Assembly: GCF_004365355.1 (NCBI RefSeq) | Contig: NZ_SODP01000003.1 | Location: 558,001-622,000 of the forward strand | Reading direction: 5' to 3' | DNA: 64,000 nt | Origin: Kribbella pratensis | Lineage (GTDB): Bacteria; Actinomycetota; Actinomycetes; Propionibacteriales; Kribbellaceae | The notes under the pieces: generated by a model | What the model was told of the DNA's origin: nothing | The model's database searches: none | The model's input: only the letters and a program-made list of their open reading frames with translations | Shown: positions 51,034-59,124 of the stretch, piece after piece | Numbering within the stretch: the stretch's first letter is position 1 | Layout of the letters: each line of letters opens with the position of its first letter | Position numbers and translations under genes: made by a program

Positions 51034-52187
51034 TGTTCGAAGGGCGCGATCAATCGATCTGGCGACTCACCCTCGAGCCGGTGGGCGTGCATGTGGCGTG
51101 GGCGTTGCTGCACACCGACAGTGTCGGCCCGGTGAGCGCTGTCGCCGCAGGGGTGGTCCGGGACACCCAGGATGAGGCGGCCTCGACTTTCGCGATCGCA
51201 CCCCAACGATCTGTCGACGGCGCGATCGACCTTGAGCGTAATGTCCTGGTGGATCCGATGCTGGAGCGGGCCACAGCCAGGTTGCTCGGGGCGAGACTGG
51301 TGCCTGCCGTGTTACGCAACAGTCTGAACGCCACCGCTGACGTGCACCACACTGTCCACATCGCGGCCAGGGGATGGCTGGCCAATGTGCCCTGGGAGGC
51401 GGTGTCCGTCGACGACCGCCGGAACACCCGGATGGTGGAGAAGGCGACACTCGTCAGCGCGATGTCGCCAGGCATCGCGGCCACCCGGTCCCGGCTCGCG
51501 CCGGTCGCCGATCCGGCGAGTCCGGGGCTGGCGATCGTGGACGCCGGTCCGGCAGAGGACCCGGAGACCGGTGAATCGGCGATCTATCCCGGCCGCCTGC
51601 CTGCCGAGCTGATCGGAGCGGGTGGCCTGGATCCAGGTGACACAGTTGCTCCAGGCAAGTACTCGATGAATGCGGCGGAGGCCGGCAAGGCGCTGTCCGC
51701 ACGGACCTGGTCGCGGCTGATGTACCTCGGTCATGTCGCGTCGGGCCGGCCGGAGGAGCCTGCCGCCGCAGCCCTGGTCTTCCAGCGGCACGGAATCCGT
51801 GATCCGCTGACGGCAGGTATGTGGCTGGCTGAACCCGACCGCTGGCCGGCGCCCGCCAGGGTCGCGCTGATCGGATGCGGCAGCGACGATGCCCGTTTCA
51901 CCGAAGCCAGTGGACTGCCGGTTGCCGCGATCAATGCGGGCGCAAGGCTTGTGACTTGCACACGCTGGACACTACCGACCGATCGGCGGCACTCGGCCGG
52001 CCTTCCCGCAACTGAACTGGCGCTGGCTGTGCACCACGCCCATCGGTCCGGGGCGCCGATCGCTTGCCTTCGAGGCTGGCAGTTGGAACGTCTTGCGGCG
52101 TGGAAGGACCGGCCGACCTATGAGACATCGCCGCTGTATTGGGCAGCGCTGACCAGCTATGTGACACCGGGCGGCGTCGATGAGTGA
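51033..52187 (+). CDS. CHAT-domain protease
   Basis: 384 aa. CHAT (Caspase HetF Associated with TPRs) domains are caspase-like proteases. LANVPWEAV (117-125) is the typical entry strand, His234 (MYLGHVASG) and Cys282 (ALIGCGSDD) match the catalytic dyad positions, and NAGARLVTCTRWTLPTD follows as in the family. No signal peptide or TM is seen. The usual TPR partner is encoded as a separate gene (52180). The protease is presumably kept inactive until a signal; the trigger is unknown. Confidence 0.85.
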   Translation: MFEGRDQSIWRLTLEPVGVHVAWALLHTDSVGPVSAVAAGVVRDTQDEAASTFAIAPQRSVDGAIDLERNVLVDPMLERATARLLGARLVPAVLRNSLNATADVHHTVHIAARGWLANVPWEAVSVDDRRNTRMVEKATLVSAMSPGIAATRSRLAPVADPASPGLAIVDAGPAEDPETGESAIYPGRLPAELIGAGGLDPGDTVAPGKYSMNAAEAGKALSARTWSRLMYLGHVASGRPEEPAAAALVFQRHGIRDPLTAGMWLAEPDRWPAPARVALIGCGSDDARFTEASGLPVAAINAGARLVTCTRWTLPTDRRHSAGLPATELALAVHHAHRSGAPIACLRGWQLERLAAWKDRPTYETSPLYWAALTSYVTPGGVDE

Positions 52188-54174
52188 GCCCGGGCTGCCC
52201 GAGGCCGTGGTACGCGAGGCGCTCGAGATCCTGCTGGCGCGCTTCGAGGCGGCGCTGATCGCCGACGAGGACGTCAGTACCGTCATTCGGGAGATGCTGG
52301 ACACCGCGGGACATTCCGTGGACCCCGCCCGGTGGCATGCCGCTCTGGCGGATGAGCTGCAGGGGTATATGCAGGAGCTGTGGCCGGAGGACGATGCCGA
52401 ACCGCCGCCCATGCTGCTGCCCTGTCTGTCCGCTGTCTGCGACTTCGTTCTAGCGGCGCCGTGGCCCGAACTCGCCTGGGTCCTCCTGCTGCGCAACGAT
52501 GTCGAGCCGGTCGAGCCCGGGCAGCTGATCACCGGTATGACTGCCCTCCTGGCGCTGGGAGAGGCAGTTGAGGCCGAGGTCCGGGCGGAAGCATTGATGA
52601 CCAGAGCCTATGCAGAACAGACCAACGGCAATGAGGAGCGCTGTATCGACGACTGGGTCGAGGCATTCGGGCTGAGCACGGAACCGCAACCTCGGATCGA
52701 GTGCGCAACCCAACTGGCAGTCGCGCTGTCCGAGCGCGATGAGTTGTCCGACGCCGCTGAGTGGGCGTGGCGTGCCGGGATCCTCACAGAGACGGCCGAT
52801 CCTGGCCACGATGTCGACATCAGGACGGATGTCGTCGGCGCGCAACTTGCCGCGGCGGACTTCCTGCACCGGACTGCCGGCGGTCCGATCGAGCGGATCC
52901 GTACGTTGATCGATCGAGTCCTGTCCCGGCCAGCGTGGTGGCCGGAGGGTGTGAGCGGGGCCGGTCTGCACGTCATCGCCGCAGGTATCGCGATCGAGCA
53001 GAACGATATCTCGCGGGTTCTCGATCACCTTGGAAAGGCGCGGCAGTACTGGGACGGAGCCGACGAGGACGTCCAGCTCGAATGGCATCTCATCCGCGGC
53101 GAGGCCGCCGTACTTGCCGGCGATATCACTTCGGTCGAGGTGATGGTGCGGACGGCCGGTCCGTTGGTCAGCCGGGTGGGCGACGACGACCAGCGACGGC
53201 GCTTCGGTGTCCTGTACCGGTGGGTTTCCCAAAGTCCGGGTTCGCCGGACGACGGCACAGCGAATGACGTGGTCGATGTCGTCAACGGGCTGTGTCGGCA
53301 GATTTCGTCCGGCGTCATCGAGCCCGCACAGCTCCAGTCGATCGAGCGCGCTGCGGAGCAGTGCGACCCGGCGGAGCAAGGACACGTCCTGGTGTTGCTG
53401 AAAACACTCGAGGCGATGGTACTGGCAGCGCTCGGCCGGACCGAAGCCGCTGGACGAACGGTCCAGCGAGCGTTCGAGATGCTTGACGCGCTCCGCGAGA
53501 ACAGTCTCGGCGGGTATCCGCGGGAGCTCGGGGCGATGATAGAAATGGCCGCTGCGATAGTCGACTTCCGCCTCGGACAGCACGACCAAGCCGCGCGCCG
53601 GATGGAAGTGATCTGGAGGCGTGGCCGGGTCGGCGGCTCACTGCTGATGACCGTCTCCGCTGCCTCGGCTGCGGCCTATGTGCAACTCGAAGCCCTGCAT
53701 CGTCCACAGCAGGCGATCGAGGCCGCCGTCGTCGCGCTGACGGCCGCCCAAGAGATCCGGTACGCGCGGGTCGACAGCGGCGATCGTCTTGCGGCGTCCA
53801 GGATGTCGGCCATGGCTCACGAGCTTGCGATCAACGCCGCGGCGACCCTGGGGGACCCGTTGTTGATGGCCGAGGTGCTCGAAGTGGCGAGGGCACAGGC
53901 GATGCCGCACGTCACGCTGGAGCCGTCGATGGTCGGCGGCCCGCTGGGGCTCCTGCCCTCGATGCTGGCCGTCATGAGTGTCCCGGCTGTCGTGAGCACG
54001 ACACCGGGACCCGTTGAATCCTCTCCGGGGGTGGAGTTGTCGCCGCCGCCGCTGATCGTGATGCCTTGGGGCTCGGTGGCGCTGGCGAGCTGGCTGAGCT
54101 ATCCGCTCGACGTCGAGCGCAGGTCTGGCCGGCTCACTCTCGAGCCTGTTGCCTCATCGATGGGTTTCACCTGA
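52180..54174 (+). CDS. Helical TPR-like solenoid protein
   Basis: 664 aa, rich in repeated helical pairs (AEALMTRAYAEQTNGNEERC; HVIAAGIAIEQNDISRVLDH; LEAMVLAALGRTEAAGRTVQ; LEALHRPQQAIEAAVVALTA). The C-terminal 100 residues are Pro-rich with an aromatic end (VALASWLSYPLDVERRSG). It overlaps the CHAT gene by 8 bases and is its likely TPR partner. It may sense the trigger or dock the substrate. Confidence 0.75.
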   Translation: MSEPGLPEAVVREALEILLARFEAALIADEDVSTVIREMLDTAGHSVDPARWHAALADELQGYMQELWPEDDAEPPPMLLPCLSAVCDFVLAAPWPELAWVLLLRNDVEPVEPGQLITGMTALLALGEAVEAEVRAEALMTRAYAEQTNGNEERCIDDWVEAFGLSTEPQPRIECATQLAVALSERDELSDAAEWAWRAGILTETADPGHDVDIRTDVVGAQLAAADFLHRTAGGPIERIRTLIDRVLSRPAWWPEGVSGAGLHVIAAGIAIEQNDISRVLDHLGKARQYWDGADEDVQLEWHLIRGEAAVLAGDITSVEVMVRTAGPLVSRVGDDDQRRRFGVLYRWVSQSPGSPDDGTANDVVDVVNGLCRQISSGVIEPAQLQSIERAAEQCDPAEQGHVLVLLKTLEAMVLAALGRTEAAGRTVQRAFEMLDALRENSLGGYPRELGAMIEMAAAIVDFRLGQHDQAARRMEVIWRRGRVGGSLLMTVSAASAAAYVQLEALHRPQQAIEAAVVALTAAQEIRYARVDSGDRLAASRMSAMAHELAINAAATLGDPLLMAEVLEVARAQAMPHVTLEPSMVGGPLGLLPSMLAVMSVPAVVSTTPGPVESSPGVELSPPPLIVMPWGSVALASWLSYPLDVERRSGRLTLEPVASSMGFT

Positions 54175-54181
54175 CAGATAG

Positions 54182-54208
54182 TTGACAGTCCTTCAGCTCT
54201 GCTAGGTC
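54182..54208 (+). promoter_or_regulatory. Possible promoter upstream of the 309-aa gene
   Basis: TTGACA (54182-54187) and TAGGTC (54203-54208) are 15 bases apart, slightly short for a sigma-70-type promoter. They lie in the 126-base gap after the solenoid gene. Confidence 0.35.
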
Positions 54209-54300
54209 CTGCGGACATCCCGCCCGAACCATGGAAAGACAACCGCCCGGTGGGGGGCGGTGGCCGATTCGGCCGGGTTCGCAGGAGGGGGACTCCAGGA

Positions 54301-55230
54301 ATGTCAGCAGCTGTAGATGCTCGGCTCGCCGAGCTGGTCTGGTACGGGACCGCGGAACTACGCCGACGAGCGCATGTCGCCGTCGGTCAGACTCGATGCC
54401 CGACGCGAGGGGTGCCGTACTCCGACGGTGGGGGCGACAACGTCCATCAGCTGTGCCGTGACGCCGGATGTCTCGGAATCATGCACGATGTCTACGTCCG
54501 GGCGATCCAGCGGTTGCGGGCCCGGCGCGAGGGGAACTCTCCGACACTGGAGCGGATGGGCTATGCGCGGACGATCGTGTCGTCGCAGGTGTCCGAGCTG
54601 GAGCGGGACGGTCGTGTCGGCCGTGGCCTGCCGGCGAAGCCGACGCGGAACGACGGCATCGCGGCCCGGATCAATGCCGCGCTCGACGGGGTGGCGGTCG
54701 AGGAGCAGGAACGGCTCTGGCTGCGCACGCTGTTCCGGATGATGCGGGGGTATGTCTGTCGCGATGACCGCCACAGCGCGGTCTGGCCGGTCGACGTCTG
54801 GGCCGGCGAGAAGAGTCGTGTGGACGGGGGATTGCGCGTGATCGGAGCTGTCAGTACCCGCGCGGAGCTTGCCGCCGACATCCGGTTGATCCTCAGCACC
54901 GCCGAGCAGGTGGCGGGCCGCCGATGGGTCGACAACTCGATCCTGCACCCGCTGCTCACTTTTGTCGGACCGCTGACCGAGGACCACAAGCGCGAACTGG
55001 CGGCACCGGCCCCGGATCCGGCGGATGTCGTCGCGGTGGCGGAGCTGAGGACCCGCTTTCGATCGCTGATGCGGGAGGGAGCATCAGCGCAGGAAGCGCT
55101 GGATCGATCAGTGTCCGAGATCCTCGGGCGCCGACCGGCGTGCAACGTCCGCGAGGTTCTCGACGATCTGCTCCTACCCGACCGCGAATCGGCTGGTCCT
55201 GATCCGGATCAGGACCAGCCGATGCCGTAG
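54301..55230 (+). CDS. Unrecognised 309-aa helical protein
   Basis: 309 aa. A Cys-containing patch (QTRCPTRGVPY, then LCRDAGCLGIMHDVYVRAI) is followed by helices with a basic run (MGYARTIVSSQVSELERDG, then GRGLPAKPTRNDG), a pattern that loosely recalls sigma-factor region 2. This resemblance is weak. The C-terminus is helical with an acidic Pro-rich tail. GGAGGGGGA precedes the ATG. Its end overlaps the convergent gene by 22 bases. Confidence 0.62.
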   Translation: MSAAVDARLAELVWYGTAELRRRAHVAVGQTRCPTRGVPYSDGGGDNVHQLCRDAGCLGIMHDVYVRAIQRLRARREGNSPTLERMGYARTIVSSQVSELERDGRVGRGLPAKPTRNDGIAARINAALDGVAVEEQERLWLRTLFRMMRGYVCRDDRHSAVWPVDVWAGEKSRVDGGLRVIGAVSTRAELAADIRLILSTAEQVAGRRWVDNSILHPLLTFVGPLTEDHKRELAAPAPDPADVVAVAELRTRFRSLMREGASAQEALDRSVSEILGRRPACNVREVLDDLLLPDRESAGPDPDQDQPMP

Positions 55231-56156
55231 GCCAGGCCCTGGCGCACTATCGGCCAGGCGCCGGTCACGGCCCGCCCGGCGTCGAGTTCGAGCTGTCCAG
55301 CCGTCGGTACGCCGTCGTCGATGCTCGGCGGCGGCACACCGTCGTACCGCCAGATGTCTCCAACCTCGACGTCCGGGTCGAAACGGACGCTGGCATGGAA
55401 CGAGCGGGTACGCCGGACCGCCACAACCACGTTGTAGGGCCGGATGAAGGCGCGCGACGGCATGGTGACGGTGAGACCGACCCGGTGTGTCTCGAGAGCG
55501 TCGAAAGCGCGCGGCAGGTGGATGGTCAGTTGCCAGCAGCTTCGGGAGAACCGGTTCACCTCGACGAAGTCACAGCCTTCGGTGGGTACGACGCTGAGCT
55601 CGTCGCCGGCCGGTTCCCCGTGTCCGTGGGGGACGCTGAACGACTCGCAGAGATAGCGGACGTTGCCATGGGTGAACTTGATGTCGCGGATGCCCGTGAA
55701 GGTCGGCTGCTCGCCGATGACCGCGTGAGACTCGAGCCGGTCGACGTACCAGCCCTTGGTGGCAAACGGGTTCCGGTCGTCGCTGATCCGGGCGCGGCGC
55801 TCCAAGACCTGGGCCACCGCGCGGTTCGCCTCCCGGAGCCGCCGACTCATCGTCCGGAGGCCGCGGTCCATCGCCGCGCCCAGCCGCTCGAGCCTGTCGG
55901 TCAGCAGCGGGGACGTGTCGTCGACGCCCAGGCCGGCCCGAAAGATCCGGGCGAGGTCGGTCGGGACGACTTCGGCGGCAGACACCAGCGCGGCGCGGAT
56001 CAGGCTGCGGCTCTCCGCCTCGTCCGGCTCGTTGTCGCCGAAGATCAGCTCCCGCAACGTCGGCCCGAGCCTCGCCGCGACCCCCGGCGTGTGGATGCCG
56101 CGGCCGCGGTGTAGTTCGTCCAGTTCGCTGGTCAGGAGATCGAGCCTCGAGCTCAT
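55209..56156 (-). CDS. Unrecognised 315-aa protein
   Basis: 315 aa. A helical N-terminus with a LIFGDNEPDEAESRSLIRAA pattern is followed by a long helix (RTMSRRLREANRAVAQVLER) and a beta-rich C-terminus (TFTGIRDIKFTHGNVRYLCE; THRVGLTVTMPSRAFIRPYN). No signal or TM is seen. No function can be assigned. It is convergent to the 309-aa gene, which it overlaps. Confidence 0.66.
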   Translation of the reverse strand: MSSRLDLLTSELDELHRGRGIHTPGVAARLGPTLRELIFGDNEPDEAESRSLIRAALVSAAEVVPTDLARIFRAGLGVDDTSPLLTDRLERLGAAMDRGLRTMSRRLREANRAVAQVLERRARISDDRNPFATKGWYVDRLESHAVIGEQPTFTGIRDIKFTHGNVRYLCESFSVPHGHGEPAGDELSVVPTEGCDFVEVNRFSRSCWQLTIHLPRAFDALETHRVGLTVTMPSRAFIRPYNVVVAVRRTRSFHASVRFDPDVEVGDIWRYDGVPPPSIDDGVPTAGQLELDAGRAVTGAWPIVRQGLAYGIGWS

Positions 56157-56315
56157 AAGCGTTCACCTCGGTCCAATGGTGCTGCTCCAACGGTGGGGAC
56201 CTAACCGCACCGTACCGCTCCTGACCGGATCGCGCCTGTCCTCGCTAGTCCGGAATCTCACCTCCGAATCGGGATCGGTTCGCCCAGCACCTGGGCAACC
56301 GAGGAGGTGAAAGCG

Positions 56316-56387
56316 ATGATCTGGCACTGCTTCAGCTTCAGCTGGTTCGGACTGCAGTTCTGGGCCGAGCCGTCGATCCGCTGCTGA
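56316..56387 (+). CDS. Candidate 23-aa microprotein
   Basis: 23 aa, very aromatic and hydrophobic (MIWHCFSFSWFGLQFW, then AEPSIRC). GAGGAGGTGA, an almost perfect Shine-Dalgarno, lies 7 bases before the ATG, and a strong hairpin terminator starts 13 bases after the stop. It may be a leader peptide, a membrane-active peptide or a RiPP-like precursor. No modifying enzyme is seen nearby. Confidence 0.5.
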   Translation: MIWHCFSFSWFGLQFWAEPSIRC

Positions 56388-56399
56388 CGACGGTCGGCA

Positions 56400-56440
56400 A
56401 GGCGCTGGCCGGTGGATACGATCCACCGGCCGGCGCCATT
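56400..56440 (+). terminator. Strong hairpin terminator after the microprotein
   Basis: A 17-bp stem with one G-U pair (GGCGCTGGCCGGTGGAT, ACG loop, ATCCACCGGCC then GGCGCC) is followed by ATTTTG. It is also near the end of the convergent OmpA gene and may serve both directions. Confidence 0.85.
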
Positions 56441-56453
56441 TTGTGAGTTGGGG

Positions 56454-57662
56454 TTAGGGCCCGAGGGCCGAACAGGCCGGAGGGCCGGTCGTGACCCTCA
56501 CTGTCCGGTTCAGGATGGCCAGCCGCGCGATGAGATCGCCCTGCTTCGATCGGTCGACGACGTAGCCGCAGAAGTGCATGCCGACCCCGCGGGCAAGGAT
56601 CGAGGCCGGTGTGACCCCCATGACATCGGCGAGCAGGTCGCGGAACGCCAGCGCTCGGTCTGTGGAAACGCGTGTGCGGCCGGCCTCGGTGCCCCACGAA
56701 CTTGTCGTGCCAGTGACGCTCAGCCGGCCCGGGCATTTGGCGAGTGCCGTTGCCACGCGAACGGCGGCGGCCCGGGCTGCGTCCGGCTCCACGAAGGTCG
56801 CGGTGTCGGGCTGGAAGCTCACGATCGTCTCGGGGATGACCTGCTCGGCGCATGGCGTCGGCGGGGGCGGCGGCGGTGGCGGCGGCGCGATCGGAACTAC
56901 TGACACCTTGTACTTCGAGGACGACGAAATGGTGCCGACACCCGAAGGGACGAACTCGACCTGCCTTTCCTTGGCTCCGGAGCGGATCAGGATCGTCCGC
57001 CACAGGTCCTCGAGCTGCTTGGTCCTGGCCTCGTCCAGGGGCGACTGGGGAGTCGTGGTCTGGCCCAGTCCGATCACCTTCACCCGGATGTCACGCAGAT
57101 CCGGAAGGTTGTTCGGCTTCGGCGCGGAGAGCTGTTCCCACAGATCCTCGGTTGTCCACCTGAAGCCGAGGTGCTGAAGCTGGAGCTGACCGGCGGTCGG
57201 GAGCAACGAGTCAGCGATGATCAGGGTCTTGTCTCCGGCGCTGCCGCGCAGCCGCCTGGCCGCGACGGCGATCGCGCCGAGCGGGTCGCTCTCCGCCGAA
57301 CCGGCGACGGCGGCGTCGATGTCCTTCCCGAGTTCCACTTTGGCACGGGCGACGGCCTTGCGCCGGTCGTCGTTCGACGTGGCCGTGCCGATCTTGATCT
57401 CCGAGATGTCCACGCCGTCGACGGAGCCGTCCACGCCGATGGAGATCAGGTTCGAACCGTTGGTCACATCAGGCAGGGCGTCGAGGATTCGCCGGGACGG
57501 AACCTTCGGGGCATTGCGATGCACGCTGACCACGACAGCCACGTCGGGTGGTGGTTCCGCCGACTGGGGTTGTTGGTGGCCGCAGGCAACCAACACTGAG
57601 GCGACGGCGACGGCAACGGCACCGGCTGTCCCGCGCCGGAACGCGCTGTACTTCGGTGACAT
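56454..57662 (-). CDS. OmpA-like lipoprotein
   Basis: 402 aa. A signal (GAVAVAVASVLVAC) ends in a lipobox Cys, giving a membrane-anchored exported lipoprotein. A von-Willebrand-like alternating region (VAVVVSVHRNAPKVPSRRIL; KTLIIADSLLPTAGQLQL) is followed by a Pro-rich linker and an OmpA-like C-terminal domain (TIVSFQPDTATFVEPDAARA; SVTGTTSSWGTEAGRTRVST), which in the family binds peptidoglycan. It ends the four-gene minus-strand set. Confidence 0.8.
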   Translation of the reverse strand: MSPKYSAFRRGTAGAVAVAVASVLVACGHQQPQSAEPPPDVAVVVSVHRNAPKVPSRRILDALPDVTNGSNLISIGVDGSVDGVDISEIKIGTATSNDDRRKAVARAKVELGKDIDAAVAGSAESDPLGAIAVAARRLRGSAGDKTLIIADSLLPTAGQLQLQHLGFRWTTEDLWEQLSAPKPNNLPDLRDIRVKVIGLGQTTTPQSPLDEARTKQLEDLWRTILIRSGAKERQVEFVPSGVGTISSSSKYKVSVVPIAPPPPPPPPPTPCAEQVIPETIVSFQPDTATFVEPDAARAAAVRVATALAKCPGRLSVTGTTSSWGTEAGRTRVSTDRALAFRDLLADVMGVTPASILARGVGMHFCGYVVDRSKQGDLIARLAILNRTVRVTTGPPACSALGP

Positions 57663-57687
57663 GGTCTTCCTTTCGATCGATGCGGGC

Positions 57688-57858
57688 CTAGTACCAGTGC
57701 CGTCCGTGCGTCGGGCAGCGGGATCCCAGAAAGCAGTGCACGTAGTCGAGGCGGCTGTGGCCGGATTCCTCGCAGACCTCCAGAACGAGCGCGCAGGAGC
57801 GGCATCTGCCGGTTCGGTCCGGTCCGATCCGCCGCCACCGCCAGAACTGCCAGGTCAT
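57688..57858 (-). CDS. Cys/His-rich microprotein
   Basis: 56 aa. A Trp/Arg-rich start (MTWQFWRWRRIGPDRTG) is followed by CRSCALVLEVC and HCFLGSRCPTHGRHWY, a possible zinc or disulfide cluster. Its ATG overlaps the TGA of the four-TM gene upstream (ATGA), which supports real translation. It is 25 bases before the OmpA-like gene. Confidence 0.68.
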   Translation of the reverse strand: MTWQFWRWRRIGPDRTGRCRSCALVLEVCEESGHSRLDYVHCFLGSRCPTHGRHWY

Positions 57859-59111
57859 GCGACTTCTCCGCTCGTGACACCGGTGGTGAAGGCGGGGTCG
57901 CCCATCATCGTGATCAGCGTGTCCCGGTAGTGCCGCTTCACATGGGTGCCGGCCCGCACGAGGACGACGTCGTACATGTGTTTGCGTGCTTCGAGTTGCT
58001 TCGCGACCATCCGGCGCTTGAAGTCGGCGTGATTCGCGACGGCGGTCAGCGCTGTGCGTACCTTGCCGACGCGGCGGCGCAGCAGGGCGATGGTGGTGTC
58101 GGCCTTGACCGCGTCGCCCCGGACCGGGTTGTGCGTGAGGACCTTGATGAACATCATCGCGATGCCGACGGCGAGGATAGCCACCAGCCAGAGCACGAAT
58201 GCGAACCAGAAGTGGAACTGCTCGGGTGCGCCCCCGCCGTCAGCAGCGCGCTCCAACTGCTGGGTCTCGAAGTCCTGCCTCGAAGCGTCCGTCCGGGCCA
58301 GCGCCAGGCCCGCTCCGAAGACCGCCCAGAGGGCGGTGCCGAGGAAGACGATCCGGTCGAGCCGGTTGGCGTACCCGCGCCGCTTGCAGCCGACCAGTCG
58401 GGTGCCGCAGACGTACGGCACCATCACCATGAACACGATCAGCATCGCGGCCAGGCTGGCACCTAGCCACCGATCGTCGTCGTTGTGGATGAAGACGCCG
58501 AGGATCCACGTGAGGACGTACCCTTCGGGAACTCCGAAGACGATCAGCAGGCCGACAGTTTTGAACCACAGCTTCAGGCGCTCCGGTCGGAGCACGATGC
58601 CGAGGTACCGCTCGGACGTGGGCGCGGGCGGCTCGGTAGCGCTCCAGTCGGTGTCGTCCGCAGCCGGCTTCTCGCCGCGCAGGATCTGGCCGAGTTCCGC
58701 CCGGCTCGCCTCCGCCGCGGCGAGATCGGCTTCTAGGTGGGCGGCCTGCAACTCCAGCCTGGTATGGGACAGTTTTCGACCGTCCTCGTCCTCGGTCGAC
58801 TCCAGCGCGTGCAGGACGAAGTGCTCGCCTTCTGCTTCGGCCAGGATTCGCCGTACCTCTTCCTCGGAACGGATCCGGTCGATCTTGGCGTCGATCTCCT
58901 GCTCGTACGGCAGTTGGCCGTCGACGGCCTCGACCACGGTCACGTCGTACGCGCCGCTCTCGACGTCTACCCGGGCCTTGGCCTCCGCGGCTTTCAGCTC
59001 CAACGAGAGATCGAACTCCGGCGGCAACTCGGTGAACGCCGGTAGGTCGCTGTTGCGCTGCACAAGGGCTTCGATACCCGTGGTGCGAGCGCGTCGGAAC
59101 GTGAACTTCAC
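57855..59111 (-). CDS. Four-TM membrane protein with coiled-coil N-terminus
   Basis: 418 aa from GTG 59111, which has GGAGG well placed upstream (the frame to 59246 overlaps the neighbour). The first 190 residues are charged and helical (LKAAEAKARVDVESGAYDVT; ELQAAHLEADLAAAEASRAE). Four membrane segments follow in two pairs: KTVGLLIVFGVPEGYVLTWI; GASLAAMLIVFMVMVPYVCG; FLGTALWAVFGAGLALAR; FAFVLWLVAILAVGIAMMFI. A cytoplasmic helical tail ends it. No family is recognised; it could be a membrane effector or sensor. Confidence 0.75.
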   Translation of the reverse strand: MKFTFRRARTTGIEALVQRNSDLPAFTELPPEFDLSLELKAAEAKARVDVESGAYDVTVVEAVDGQLPYEQEIDAKIDRIRSEEEVRRILAEAEGEHFVLHALESTEDEDGRKLSHTRLELQAAHLEADLAAAEASRAELGQILRGEKPAADDTDWSATEPPAPTSERYLGIVLRPERLKLWFKTVGLLIVFGVPEGYVLTWILGVFIHNDDDRWLGASLAAMLIVFMVMVPYVCGTRLVGCKRRGYANRLDRIVFLGTALWAVFGAGLALARTDASRQDFETQQLERAADGGGAPEQFHFWFAFVLWLVAILAVGIAMMFIKVLTHNPVRGDAVKADTTIALLRRRVGKVRTALTAVANHADFKRRMVAKQLEARKHMYDVVLVRAGTHVKRHYRDTLITMMGDPAFTTGVTSGEVA

Positions 59112-59124
59112 TGGGATGGCCTCC

